64,000 bases of DNA, taken from the NCBI RefSeq assembly GCF_000014045.1, contig NC_008209.1, forward strand, positions 1-64,000, written 5' to 3'. A program made the translations under genes and the position numbers. This document shows positions 17,670 to 26,689 of this stretch, piece after piece. This DNA comes from Roseobacter denitrificans OCh 114. Lineage in GTDB: Bacteria; Pseudomonadota; Alphaproteobacteria; Rhodobacterales; Rhodobacteraceae. The notes under the pieces were generated by a model that did not search any database, was not told the DNA's origin, and was given only the letters and a program-made list of their open reading frames with translations. Each line of letters begins with the position of its first letter. Within the stretch, counting starts at the first letter, position 1.

Positions 17670-20117
17670 TCAACCCGCCTTGACCCGTTCGGATTTCGGA
17701 TCATACATCGGCTGCAGCGAGACGTCGGCCGCCACGCGCACGCCTGCCACATCCACCTCATAGTCGGAGGCAAGCACCTCGGCCGCGGTTTCCCCGGCAC
17801 AAGGCACATACCCCAGCCCCATCGCGCCCCCCAGATGATGACCATAGGCACCGGAACTGAGAAAACCGACGATCTCACCGTTTCGCAGGACAGGTTCATT
17901 GTGATAGAGCAGCGGTTCGGGATCTTTCAGCTTGAATTGCACCAAGCGGCTTTCAAGCCCGGTGTCCTTCTTGCGCAGGACGGCATCACGACCGATGAAA
18001 TCAGGCTTGTCCGTTTTGACCGCAAACCCAAGCCCCGCCTCCAGCACATGATCCTCGCAAGTGATATCATGCCCGAAATGGCGGAAGCCTTTTTCCATCC
18101 GCGCACAATCCATCATATGCATGCCACACAGCTTGACCCCGAGGTCCTGCCCTGCCTCATGCAGCACTTCAAAGGCATGCGCGGCCATATCCGACGAGAC
18201 ATAGACCTCCCAGCCCAGCTCGCCCACATAGGTCACGCGGTGAACACGGGCCAGCCCCATGCCCAGCTCAATCTCCTGCGCGGTCCCGAAAGGGTTCACC
18301 GCGTTCGAGAAATCCGCCGGCGAGACCTCTTGCAACAGTTTGCGCGCGTTCGGCCCCATGATGGCCAACACACCCTCGCCAGCTGTGACATCCGTGACCA
18401 CAACGTTGAAATCCCCGCGATGGCGCATCATCCACGTCTGATCCGCCAAACGGGTTGCCGCCGGAGTGACGACCAGAAACGCCGTTTCCGACAGGCGCGT
18501 AACGGTAACATCCGCCTCGATCCCACCTTTGTGGTTGAGGAATTGCGTATAGACGATCTTGCCGACCGGCACATCAAATTGCCCGCCGCCCACATGGTTC
18601 ATGAAGGCCACCGCATCGCGACCTTCCACGCGGATCTTGCCAAAGGACGACATGTCATACATGCCCACATTCGTGCGGACTGCCGCGACTTCCTCGGCGA
18701 CATTGACAAAGAAGTTCTGCCGCTTCCATGTGTATTCATATTCCGGTTTCTGGTTATTGACCGCGAACCAATTGGCACGCTCCCAACCGGCCAGTTCCCC
18801 CATCACGGCACCATGCCGGATCAGGTGGTCGTGAAAAGGTGTGCGCCGCACCCCGCGCGCCGTCGCCTTTTGCCGGAACGGGAAATGATCTGCGTAAAGC
18901 AGCCCCAGCGTTTCTTTTGATCGCTCGAACAGATAGGTCTTGTTGCCTTGGAATGGCTGCATGCGGCTGATGTCAACATCGCCCAGATCAAACGGTTTTT
19001 CGCCCGCCTCCATCCATTGCGCAAGCGCCATCCCCGCCCCGCCAGCGGATTGGATACCGATCGAGTTAAATCCGGCGGCAACCCAGAAATTATCCATCTC
19101 CGGCGCAAGGCCAAGGTGATAGGCATCATCCGGCGTGAAACTTTCGGGGCCGTTGAAAAACGTGTGAATGCCCGCTTCCGCCAGCATTGGCATGCGCTCT
19201 ACCGCTGCCTCAAGGATCGGTTCAAAGTGGTCGAAGTCTTCGGGCAGCTGGTCGAATTCGAAATCAGCAGGAATACCCTTCATCGCCCAGGGTTTGGCGT
19301 TTGGTTCAAACGCGCCCAGCAGCATTTTGCCTGCGTCTTCCTTGTAATAGGCGCATTCATCAGGCACGCGCAGCACCGGAAGCTGGGTCAAACCGGCGAT
19401 GGCCTCGGTGACAATGTAAAAGTGCTCGCAGGCATGCAGCGGTACGTTGACACCCGCCATGCGACCCACTTCATGCCCCCACATACCGCCACAATTGACC
19501 ACCATATCCGCCGTGATGTGACCCGTCTGCGTACCCTGCGTCCAATCCACGCCGGTAGCGCGCCGCCCCTCGCAGGTGATGCCGGTGACGCATGTGCGCT
19601 CCAGCACCTTTGCGCCGCCTTGCCGCGCGCCCTTGGCCAGCGCCAGCGCGATATTGGCCGGATCGCCCTGCCCGTCCTTGTCGAGATAGACCGCACCGGT
19701 CACATCGCTGATGTTGAGATGTTCGTACCGCGCCTTGACCTCCTGCGCGGAGATTTCCTCGACATCGACGCCAAAGGCACGCGCCATGGCCGCCTGACGG
19801 TAGATCTCTTCGCGGCGCTCCTCGGTCAGCGCAACGGTGATTGACCCACAGCGCTTGAACCCTGTCGCAACGCCCGTTTCCGCCTCTAAATTGCCGTATA
19901 ACTCCTGACTGTATTTCGCCAGTTTCGTCATATTCGCCGTGGCGCGCAGTTGCGCGATCAATCCGGCCGCGTGCCAGGTCGTCCCGGACGTCAGCTGTTT
20001 GCGTTCCAGCAAGACAACATCGCTCCAGCCCTGTTTGATCAGGTGGTAGGCGACAGAACAACCGATGACGCCGCCACCGATAATAACGACCCGTGCGTGC
20101 GAAGGAGGAAGTGCCAT
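17670..20117 (-). CDS. Dimethylglycine/sarcosine dehydrogenase-like FAD and GcvT protein (copy 1)
   Basis: An 815-residue fusion: an N-terminal FAD oxidoreductase (about 1-370, motif VVIIGGGVIG at 10-19), a middle FAO domain, and a C-terminal GcvT folate-binding module (about 430-815). His49 in GTTWHAAG matches the histidine that binds FAD covalently in dimethylglycine and sarcosine dehydrogenases. It should demethylate dimethylglycine or sarcosine and pass the carbon to tetrahydrofolate. The ATG at 20117 is chosen because GGAGA stands 6 bases upstream; the frame remains open further up but overlaps the preceding gene. A sister gene at 21034-23484 differs enough to suggest a different substrate. 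Confidence 0.88.
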   Translation of the reverse strand: MALPPSHARVVIIGGGVIGCSVAYHLIKQGWSDVVLLERKQLTSGTTWHAAGLIAQLRATANMTKLAKYSQELYGNLEAETGVATGFKRCGSITVALTEERREEIYRQAAMARAFGVDVEEISAQEVKARYEHLNISDVTGAVYLDKDGQGDPANIALALAKGARQGGAKVLERTCVTGITCEGRRATGVDWTQGTQTGHITADMVVNCGGMWGHEVGRMAGVNVPLHACEHFYIVTEAIAGLTQLPVLRVPDECAYYKEDAGKMLLGAFEPNAKPWAMKGIPADFEFDQLPEDFDHFEPILEAAVERMPMLAEAGIHTFFNGPESFTPDDAYHLGLAPEMDNFWVAAGFNSIGIQSAGGAGMALAQWMEAGEKPFDLGDVDISRMQPFQGNKTYLFERSKETLGLLYADHFPFRQKATARGVRRTPFHDHLIRHGAVMGELAGWERANWFAVNNQKPEYEYTWKRQNFFVNVAEEVAAVRTNVGMYDMSSFGKIRVEGRDAVAFMNHVGGGQFDVPVGKIVYTQFLNHKGGIEADVTVTRLSETAFLVVTPAATRLADQTWMMRHRGDFNVVVTDVTAGEGVLAIMGPNARKLLQEVSPADFSNAVNPFGTAQEIELGMGLARVHRVTYVGELGWEVYVSSDMAAHAFEVLHEAGQDLGVKLCGMHMMDCARMEKGFRHFGHDITCEDHVLEAGLGFAVKTDKPDFIGRDAVLRKKDTGLESRLVQFKLKDPEPLLYHNEPVLRNGEIVGFLSSGAYGHHLGGAMGLGYVPCAGETAAEVLASDYEVDVAGVRVAADVSLQPMYDPKSERVKAG

Positions 20118-20146
20118 AAGAGGTCTCCGTTCAGAAAAACCTGCCC

Positions 20147-21037
20147 TCAAACGAGGGTATGTCCGGCTGCCAGCAGCCGCTTTTTGAGTTCCGCGATGTG
20201 TTTTGGGCCGACCTCGCAGCAGCCGCCGACGATGGTGGCCCCGGCGGAAACCCATTCCATGACATAGCCGGCATAGGCGCGCGGCCCCATATCGCGGCGC
20301 GTTTCGAGCGTGTCCACGGTTGGTTTTTCTTTCAGGAAGTCTTCGGAAATTTGCACGAAGCCATTGGCATAGCCGCCAAACGGTTTTCCGCTTTGCGCGA
20401 GGATCGGCATCGCCTTGGTGACTGCCTCGGGAGCTGAGCAGTTGACGAGCACGGCATCCGCATTTGCGGCAACCTCCAGCGCGTCCTCAAGCGGTTCGCC
20501 TGAACGCAACTGCATCCCGTCACTGTCCGAAACTGTCAGTGACAGCCAAACGGGCAGGTTTGTGCTGCGCGCCCCTTCAAGAGCGTCACGCGCATGGGCA
20601 ACCGAAGCGACCGTCTCAAGGATGAGCAGATCACACTCAGGTGCAAGCAGCGCCGCAGCCTCGACAAAGAGCGGCACAGCAACCTCACGGGAGGGGTGGA
20701 GGTCAGGACGATAGCTCGCCACCAGCGGCCCCAGCGCTCCGGCGATACGGCCAGAGCCATGTGTCGCGCGCGCCGCGGACGCTTCGCTCAGGGCGCGCTG
20801 ATACAGATCCTCAAACGCGTCCTCCATACCGGTGCCTTCCAGCCGGTCATGGTGGATTGCATATGAATTCGTCGTGGCGACCGTCGCACCGGCGGCAAAG
20901 TAATCCGCGTGCACCGCTTCGACCAGACCGGGGTGATCCACCATCACCTGCGCTGACCACAGTGGCGTGGGCTTGTCCCCCGCACGGTGCACCAATTCCT
21001 GCCCCATGCCACCATCCAAGAGGGTAATCTGCGTCAC
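20147..21037 (-). CDS. Homocysteine S-methyltransferase (betaine-homocysteine methyltransferase-like)
   Basis: A 296-residue zinc methyltransferase of the Hcy-S-MeTrfase family. The three zinc-binding cysteines are visible: Cys200 in LVNCSAPE and Cys273/Cys274 in GGCCEVGP, with the N-terminal LLDGGMG motif. Flanked by two dehydrogenases acting on dimethylglycine or sarcosine, it probably takes a methyl from glycine betaine, yielding dimethylglycine and methionine. S-methylmethionine as donor is the main alternative. The GTG at 21035-21037 overlaps the upstream stop as GTGA and follows GAGAGG, so I prefer it to the ATG at 21067, which would overlap by 34 bp. Confidence 0.87.
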   Translation of the reverse strand: MTQITLLDGGMGQELVHRAGDKPTPLWSAQVMVDHPGLVEAVHADYFAAGATVATTNSYAIHHDRLEGTGMEDAFEDLYQRALSEASAARATHGSGRIAGALGPLVASYRPDLHPSREVAVPLFVEAAALLAPECDLLILETVASVAHARDALEGARSTNLPVWLSLTVSDSDGMQLRSGEPLEDALEVAANADAVLVNCSAPEAVTKAMPILAQSGKPFGGYANGFVQISEDFLKEKPTVDTLETRRDMGPRAYAGYVMEWVSAGATIVGGCCEVGPKHIAELKKRLLAAGHTLV

Positions 21038-23484
21038 GCACGGATCCTCTCGTTTTGCGGATCCCAAAGCGGCTGATCTGCCTGCACCGTTGCCCTGCGG
21101 CGTTGACCATAGATTTCAACCTCGATCTCGGTGCCCGGTTCGGTCAAATCCTTGCGCAGCATGCCAAGCGCGATGGACTTGTTCACACGGTAGCCCCAAT
21201 CGCCCGAAGTCGTCTCGCCGACGACCTCATCCCCGTGAAACAGCGGCGCCATATAGGGCGCATCCTGTGCACCGGCATCCACCACCAGCGTGACGAATTG
21301 CTTTTTCACGCCCTGCTGTTTTTCGTTCAGCAAGGCCGCCTTGCCGGGAAAATCCTGTGGTTTGTCAAAGCGGATGAACCGTTCCAGCCCGCCTTCGAGC
21401 AGCGAATAATCCGACGACAAATCACCTTTCCACGCGCGGTATCCCTTTTCGATCCGCATGGAGTTCAGCGCATACATCCCGAAAGGCACAGCCCCCGCAT
21501 CAAGGATGGCGTCATACATCGCCGGGATATCCGCGTTTTCGGCGTGCACTTCCCAGCCAAGCTCCCCCGCAAAGGACACGCGCAGCAGGGCCGCCCATCC
21601 GCCTGCAACCTCGGTCTCCTGAAAGCTGAGCCACGGCAGGGTCAGATCGGCGTCGCACAGCTTGCCCAGAAGGGCGCGCGCCTCCGGGCCCGTCACGATC
21701 AGGGTCGACATCCGGTCGGTCCAGTCTTCAAGCGTAAAGGCACAGTTGTCCGGCATTTGCGCTTCGAGCCATTCGCGGTCGTGCCATTGCGCCGATGCGG
21801 CCGTCACAAGAACAAAACGGTCCTCCGCCTCGCGCGTCACGGACATTTCGGTCAGGATGCGCCCCCGGCTGTCCGCAAAATAGAGCAGACCAACGCGGCC
21901 AATCCTGGGCAACGATCCCGTGGTCAGGCCACGCAGCCATTCATCTGCCCCCGGTCCTGCCACCTTGAAGCGCGAAAACCCCGGCAGGTCCAGCACGCCG
22001 ACGCCATCGCGCACGGCCTCGACCTCTTCCTTGATGCGTGCGGCCCATGGCCCGTTGCGGTCCCATGTCTGGGTCGACTCCTCGGATGTATCATCGCCCG
22101 GTTTGGCAAACCAGTTCGCCCGCTCCCAGCCATTGAATGCGCCCATCTGGCCGCCAAGCGCACGGATCTTCTCATCCACCGGAGACAGTTTCTTGTCCCG
22201 TCCCGCAGGCCATTCGTGGCGCGGGAAATGCATCGCGTATTCATGGCCATAGGTTTCAAGCGCCTTGCTCAGGCAATAGTCGTGATCCGCATAATCGGTG
22301 TAGCGGCGCGGATCGACGGCCCACATGTCCAGTTCCGTCTCGCCGTGCATGATCCATTCCGACAGCACCTTGCCGGCCCCGCCGCCCTGCGCGATCCCGA
22401 AGGTAAAGCTGTGCCCTTCAAAGGCGTTCCTGACCCCCGGCATCGGGCCGATCATCGGCAAACCATCGGGCGCATAGGGAATAGGCCCGTTGATGTTGCG
22501 CCCCACGCCGGATGTGCCCAAAAGTGGCAACCGTGCCATCGCATCTTCGATATAATACTCCAGCCGCTCCAGATCATCCGGGTAAAGCTGGAACGAGAAA
22601 TCCTCCGGCATGGGATCCTCCGGCGTGACCCAATGCGCCTTGCAGTTGCGCTCATAAGGGCCGAGGTTCAGACCCGTCTTTTCCTGCCGCAGGTAATAGG
22701 ACGTATCCACATCGCGGATCATCGCGACCTTTTTGCCGTTTTCCTTGGTCCAGGCTTCCAGCTCGGGGATCGGTTCGGTCAGGAAATACTGATGGCTCAT
22801 GACCACCATCGGCACAGTGCGCCCGCCGAAGGGTTTGAACATCTCGCCCACGCGCTGCGCGTAATAGCCCGCACAATTGACGACCTTTTCGCAGCGAATA
22901 TCGCCTTTTTCGGTTTTCACGATCCATTCGTCGCCATCCCGGTCCATCCCAATGACCGGGCAGAACCGTTCAATCCGCCCGCCTGCCTGCCGCGCGCCCT
23001 TGGCCAGCGCCTGCGTCAGTTGTGCGGGGTCAATATCACCATCCAACGGATCCCACATGCCCCCCGCAAGATCATGCGTTTCCATGAAGGGGTTATACTG
23101 CTGCAATTCCTCAGGTGTGCAGATGTCCATCTGCAGACCCTGTGCGCGCCCCATGCCGGCAACTTTCTCGAACTCCTGCATCCGTTCCTTGGAATGCGCC
23201 AGACGCACAGCCCCGGTGACATGGTAGTTCATCGGGTAATCCACGTCGTCACCCAGCGTCCGATACATGGCCGCCGAATAGCGCTGCATGTTCATCACTG
23301 CCCACGACCCGGCGAAATTCGGCACGTTACCCGCCGCATGCCATGTCGACCCGGCGGTCAACTCGTTCTTTTCAAGCAATACGCAGTCTTTCCACCCGGC
23401 CTTGGCCAGATGATAAAGGGTCGAGGTGCCCACCACGCCCCCGCCAATAATCACGACGCGCGCTGTTGTTGGAAATTCAGCCAT
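21034..23484 (-). CDS. Dimethylglycine/sarcosine dehydrogenase-like FAD and GcvT protein (copy 2)
   Basis: An 816-residue enzyme with the same domain order as the copy at 17670-20117: an FAD domain (VVIIGGGVVG near residue 10), His49 in GSTWHAAG for covalent FAD, an FAO middle domain and C-terminal GcvT domains. It acts on a methylated glycine and transfers the one-carbon unit to tetrahydrofolate. The start at 23484 has AGGAG about 8 bases upstream and lies one base after the stop of a 43-codon ORF. The downstream methyltransferase begins in its stop codon. The two copies may split dimethylglycine and sarcosine oxidation; which is which cannot be assigned. Confidence 0.88.
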   Translation of the reverse strand: MAEFPTTARVVIIGGGVVGTSTLYHLAKAGWKDCVLLEKNELTAGSTWHAAGNVPNFAGSWAVMNMQRYSAAMYRTLGDDVDYPMNYHVTGAVRLAHSKERMQEFEKVAGMGRAQGLQMDICTPEELQQYNPFMETHDLAGGMWDPLDGDIDPAQLTQALAKGARQAGGRIERFCPVIGMDRDGDEWIVKTEKGDIRCEKVVNCAGYYAQRVGEMFKPFGGRTVPMVVMSHQYFLTEPIPELEAWTKENGKKVAMIRDVDTSYYLRQEKTGLNLGPYERNCKAHWVTPEDPMPEDFSFQLYPDDLERLEYYIEDAMARLPLLGTSGVGRNINGPIPYAPDGLPMIGPMPGVRNAFEGHSFTFGIAQGGGAGKVLSEWIMHGETELDMWAVDPRRYTDYADHDYCLSKALETYGHEYAMHFPRHEWPAGRDKKLSPVDEKIRALGGQMGAFNGWERANWFAKPGDDTSEESTQTWDRNGPWAARIKEEVEAVRDGVGVLDLPGFSRFKVAGPGADEWLRGLTTGSLPRIGRVGLLYFADSRGRILTEMSVTREAEDRFVLVTAASAQWHDREWLEAQMPDNCAFTLEDWTDRMSTLIVTGPEARALLGKLCDADLTLPWLSFQETEVAGGWAALLRVSFAGELGWEVHAENADIPAMYDAILDAGAVPFGMYALNSMRIEKGYRAWKGDLSSDYSLLEGGLERFIRFDKPQDFPGKAALLNEKQQGVKKQFVTLVVDAGAQDAPYMAPLFHGDEVVGETTSGDWGYRVNKSIALGMLRKDLTEPGTEIEVEIYGQRRRATVQADQPLWDPQNERIRA

Positions 23485-23485
23485 T

Positions 23486-23617
23486 TCACTTCTCCTCTTG
23501 TGGGACAAAGTCCGTAGTCTTGTCATAGCCCCCTTTGCCGACGGCAAAGCGATGTGTTTCGCGATCAAAACCGGCGGGTGGCGTATTCGGGTTAGGCGTG
23601 GTGACGTTTGATGTCAT
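23486..23617 (-). CDS. Small ORF of 43 residues in the dehydrogenase operon
   Basis: An ATG at 23615-23617, one base after the lysE stop, opens a 43-codon frame that ends with TGA at 23486-23488, one base before the next ATG (TGAAATG). The peptide is hydrophilic and proline-rich at first (TPNPNTPP) and ends GKGGYDKTTDFVPQEEK. A GGGG stretch about 10 bases upstream could serve as a ribosome binding site. The perfect packing between two genes argues that it is translated. A 7-bp hairpin (CTTTGCC at 23533-23539 and GGCAAAG at 23543-23549) lies within it. I recognise no family. It could be a small partner protein or a leader peptide coupling translation. Confidence 0.5.
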   Translation of the reverse strand: MTSNVTTPNPNTPPAGFDRETHRFAVGKGGYDKTTDFVPQEEK

Positions 23618-23618
23618 G

Positions 23619-24239
23619 TCAGTTGCGCCCCGGCGCATTGGAAAGGCCAAGCAACAGACCGTAGATCACGAAGCAGGACGCCAGAATGCGCCGCAGCCAA
23701 ACGCTGAAAACCGCATCCAGCGCGGCCCGCCCAAGCCCTGCGCCAAGCGCACAAAAGCCGGTGTAGCTGAGCGCGGTCAGCGTCAGCGCGGTTGGCACGA
23801 TGACGATCATCTGCTCCCAAATCGGCACATCCGCTTGCACGAACTGCGAAAAGGCCGCGAGGTAACCTGCAACGCTCTTGGGGTTGATGGTGGCGATGGC
23901 GAGCGCCTGAAAGTAGATGGATTTTGCTGGTTTTGCGCTGATCGTCACCGGGGTGCGCGCCTGCATCCAGCCGCGCACCCCAAGGTAGATCAAAAACCCC
24001 GCACCGATCATCTTGGCCGCGAAAAACCCAGCGGGTGATGCCGCAATCAGCGCCGTGATGCCAAAGGCGGAGAGGATCAGGAACAGCGTCGCTTGCGTCA
24101 GGATCGCCAGCACCCCGATCATCGCGCGGCCAAACCCGAGGTATATGCCGTTTTGGATGCAATTCACCGCATTGGGACCCGGCGTTGTGACAAAGACAAT
24201 CCAGAACAGCGCGAATATCGTCCATGCCTCAAACCCCAT
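23619..24239 (-). CDS. LysE/RhtB-family amino-acid exporter
   Basis: A 206-residue inner-membrane protein with about six hydrophobic helices and the LysE hallmark near the N-terminus, TTPGPNAVNCIQNG. The family exports amino acids and related small molecules by proton exchange. In an operon for methylated glycine breakdown it may relieve excess glycine or a related product, which is inference. The ATG at 24237-24239 overlaps the stop of the upstream regulator by one base (TGATG), which fixes the start over the longer open frame. Confidence 0.85.
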   Translation of the reverse strand: MGFEAWTIFALFWIVFVTTPGPNAVNCIQNGIYLGFGRAMIGVLAILTQATLFLILSAFGITALIAASPAGFFAAKMIGAGFLIYLGVRGWMQARTPVTISAKPAKSIYFQALAIATINPKSVAGYLAAFSQFVQADVPIWEQMIVIVPTALTLTALSYTGFCALGAGLGRAALDAVFSVWLRRILASCFVIYGLLLGLSNAPGRN

Positions 24240-24811
24240 CAATAAACCGGCGGCGCGATGACCCAGATCGCCACTGCCGGCTCTGCGTAGGGGTTTGACC
24301 AACGGAAGGCTTCGCCGCGAATGCGAAAACTGTCACCGGGGTAGATCGTGTGGACGGTATCGTTGATCTCGATCTGCAAGGTGCCGGAGAGCAGATAGGC
24401 GACTTCTTGCGTGGGGCGGGTGACCATCTCACTGACGCGGCTGCCCGGTTCAAAGGTGGAATGCACCATCTCGAAATCATCCGTGAGGTCAGGCGACAAC
24501 AGCTCTTCGACCAACCCCTCGGTTTTCGAGCCCATCGGGCGGCGCGCAGCGGCACGCACGATATAGCCCGCCTCGGTCGCGGTCGCCGGCGCGTGGCGAA
24601 ACAGCATCGAGATTGAAACCTCAAGCACCTTGGCAATCGCGCGCAGGTCGGAAATCGACGGGTCGGATTTGTCCCGCTCCACCTGACTGAGCCAGCCGAC
24701 AGAACGCCCCAATCGCTCCGCCAGATCCGCCAGCGTCAGCCCGCGCGCTTTGCGCAGGGCCCGCAGATCGGCCCCCAAAGTCTGTGGTTCGTCTGGCAAG
24801 CTGTGGTGCAT
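24239..24811 (-). CDS. XRE-family regulator with cupin domain, first gene of the dehydrogenase operon
   Basis: A 190-residue transcriptional regulator: helix-turn-helix at about 12-66 (LRALRKARGLTLADLAERLG, SQVERDKSDPSISDL) and a cupin domain at about 115-188 (YLLSGTLQIEIND). It is the second HTH-cupin regulator of the island, but shorter than and different from the one at 5659-6306. It is coupled by overlapping stop/start to lysE and so probably autoregulates this whole operon, with an amine or amino acid as the likely cupin ligand. Confidence 0.87.
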   Translation of the reverse strand: MHHSLPDEPQTLGADLRALRKARGLTLADLAERLGRSVGWLSQVERDKSDPSISDLRAIAKVLEVSISMLFRHAPATATEAGYIVRAAARRPMGSKTEGLVEELLSPDLTDDFEMVHSTFEPGSRVSEMVTRPTQEVAYLLSGTLQIEINDTVHTIYPGDSFRIRGEAFRWSNPYAEPAVAIWVIAPPVY

Positions 24812-24930
24812 GGGCGTGAAAATTCTCCTTCGAATTTCACGGTGCCTGAGTTGAATGAAAAAATCCAGACATTTTTCACGCCGCAGGGTGCGTTTTTTCC
24901 GCCCGATTGAACATCTCTTGCCTCCGGACG

Positions 24931-25386
24931 TTACAACCGACCGAAAACAGCCTTCAGAATATCGTCGATCTCATCCGCATCGCGCTGCTCGAATGCAGCG
25001 GGCTGGTCGCTGTCGATATCAAATACACCCAGCAACGCGCCACGCGCGTTTTCGACCGGCAGCACGAGTTCGGACCGCGTGCTCGAGGCGCAGGCGATGT
25101 GACCCGGAAAGGCATCGACGTCTTCAATAAGCTGTATTTCGCGCGTCCTTGCGGCAGCCCCGCAAACGCCGCGCGAAAAAGGGATGACCAGACAACCATG
25201 ACCCCCTTGATAAGGCCCGATCTTGAGCATTTGCGGCCCCGTCACCCGGTAAAACCCAGTCCAGTCGAAACGGTCATCGCAGTGATGGATTTCGCAGGCC
25301 ACCGTGGCCATCAGGGCAATAACATCGGTCTCTCCCTCGGTCAGGGCAGCGATGGTTTTGGCGAGGGTTGGGTAATCGGTTTTCAC
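24931..25386 (-). CDS. msrC: Free methionine-(R)-sulfoxide reductase, GAF domain
   Basis: A 151-residue single-GAF-domain enzyme reducing free methionine-R-sulfoxide with thioredoxin. All three cysteines of the E. coli enzyme (YebR) are present at matching motifs: Cys65 in GCLVIPF, Cys75 in RGVCG and catalytic Cys99 in HIACAS. This separates it from signalling GAF proteins. It stands alone, 119 bp upstream of the regulator gene on the same strand and 48 bp downstream of the thiolase gene. Confidence 0.87.
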   Translation of the reverse strand: MKTDYPTLAKTIAALTEGETDVIALMATVACEIHHCDDRFDWTGFYRVTGPQMLKIGPYQGGHGCLVIPFSRGVCGAAARTREIQLIEDVDAFPGHIACASSTRSELVLPVENARGALLGVFDIDSDQPAAFEQRDADEIDDILKAVFGRL

Positions 25387-25434
25387 GCGTCTGCGCTCCG
25401 GAATAGAAATCTGTTTGTTAACAAAACAAATGGC

Positions 25435-26607
25435 TTAGCCGCGTTCAATCGCAATGGCAGTCGCCTCGCCCCCCCCAATACAGATCGCAGCGACACCCCG
25501 TTTGACATCGCGCTTTTCCATCGCATTCAGCAAGGTCACCATGATCCGCGCGCCCGATGCGCCAATCGGATGCCCCAGCGCACAGGCACCGCCGTTCACG
25601 TTTACGACTTCGTGATCAAGAGCCATTTCATGCATGAAGGCGAGCGGCACAACCGCGAAGGCTTCGTTCACCTCCCACAGATCAACGCTGCCCTTGTCCC
25701 AGCCTGTCTTTTCCAAAAGTTTCCGGGCGGCCGGAACCGGGGCAGTCGTAAACAAACCCGGTGTCTGTGCGTGGGTTGCATGGCCAACAATGCGCGCACG
25801 CGCGGTCAGGTTTTTTGATGCGGCATAAGCACCTGAGGCCAAGACCAGCGCCGCCGCGCCATCCGAAATGGACGAGGCATTCGCCGCAGTAACCGTGCCG
25901 CCTTCGCGAAACGCGGGCTTGAGCTGCGGGATTTTATCCGGCCTTGCTGCCCCCGGCTGTTCATCCGCGCTGACCTTGATCGTGCCCTTGCGCGACACCA
26001 CGTCAACCGGCGTTATTTCGCCGTCAAAGGCGCCGGACTTCTGCGCCTCCACCGCGCGGGACAAGGATGCCAGTGCATATGCATCCTGCGCCTGCCGGCT
26101 GAACTGAAACATCTCGGCACAGTCTTCGGCAAAAGTGCCCATCAGCCGCCCCTTGTCATAGGCGTCTTCCAACCCATCCAGAAACATGTGATCAATCACT
26201 TCACTGTGCCCCAAACGCGCGCCAGAGCGCATTTTATGCAGCAGATAGGGGGCGTTGCTCATGCTCTCCATCCCGCCCGCCGCGACCAGACCGGCCTGCC
26301 CCAACGCGATTTGATCAAAGGCAATCATGGCCGCTTTCATGCCGGACCCACACATCTTGTTCAGCGTGGTGGCCGGTACGGTTTCATCCAGACCAGCGGC
26401 AAAACCCGCTTGCCGGGCCGGTGCCTGCCCCTGCCCCGCCGGCAATACGCAGCCCATCAGAACTTCATCAACCGATGAAACGCCAGCATCCTGCAGCGCC
26501 GATTTCAAGGCCACACCGCCAAGCTGTGCCGCGCTGAAAGAGGACAGCGCGCCCTGAAACCCACCCATTGGTGTGCGCGCCGCGCCCAAGATCAAAACAT
26601 CTGTCAT
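25435..26607 (-). CDS. Acetyl-CoA C-acetyltransferase (thiolase)
   Basis: A 390-residue thiolase II. The acyl-accepting cysteine is Cys86 in NKMCGSGMKA, and the second active-site residues are His346 in ALGHPIGASG and Cys376 in CIGGGEA. It condenses or cleaves acetoacetyl-CoA, serving polyhydroxybutyrate or degradative routes. No phaB or other beta-oxidation gene adjoins it, so the pathway cannot be fixed. It is divergent from the STAS gene across about 80 bp. Confidence 0.92.
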   Translation of the reverse strand: MTDVLILGAARTPMGGFQGALSSFSAAQLGGVALKSALQDAGVSSVDEVLMGCVLPAGQGQAPARQAGFAAGLDETVPATTLNKMCGSGMKAAMIAFDQIALGQAGLVAAGGMESMSNAPYLLHKMRSGARLGHSEVIDHMFLDGLEDAYDKGRLMGTFAEDCAEMFQFSRQAQDAYALASLSRAVEAQKSGAFDGEITPVDVVSRKGTIKVSADEQPGAARPDKIPQLKPAFREGGTVTAANASSISDGAAALVLASGAYAASKNLTARARIVGHATHAQTPGLFTTAPVPAARKLLEKTGWDKGSVDLWEVNEAFAVVPLAFMHEMALDHEVVNVNGGACALGHPIGASGARIMVTLLNAMEKRDVKRGVAAICIGGGEATAIAIERG

Positions 26608-26689
26608 GCTTCGTTAACTCCGAATACCTAAATGAAATCGTAAGACTTACCGGGTAAGACCGTTTCCCATGTTTATGTCGGAGTATACG

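Noticed and set aside
21055..23517. 820-codon plus-strand open frame
   Set aside because: Antisense to the dehydrogenase at 21034-23484. Its translation is His/Arg-rich with no recognisable motif.
23533..23549. Riboswitch or terminator in the dehydrogenase leader
   Set aside because: The 7-bp hairpin has a 3-base loop and no T-run, and it falls inside a plausible small ORF. There is no glycine-riboswitch-like architecture.
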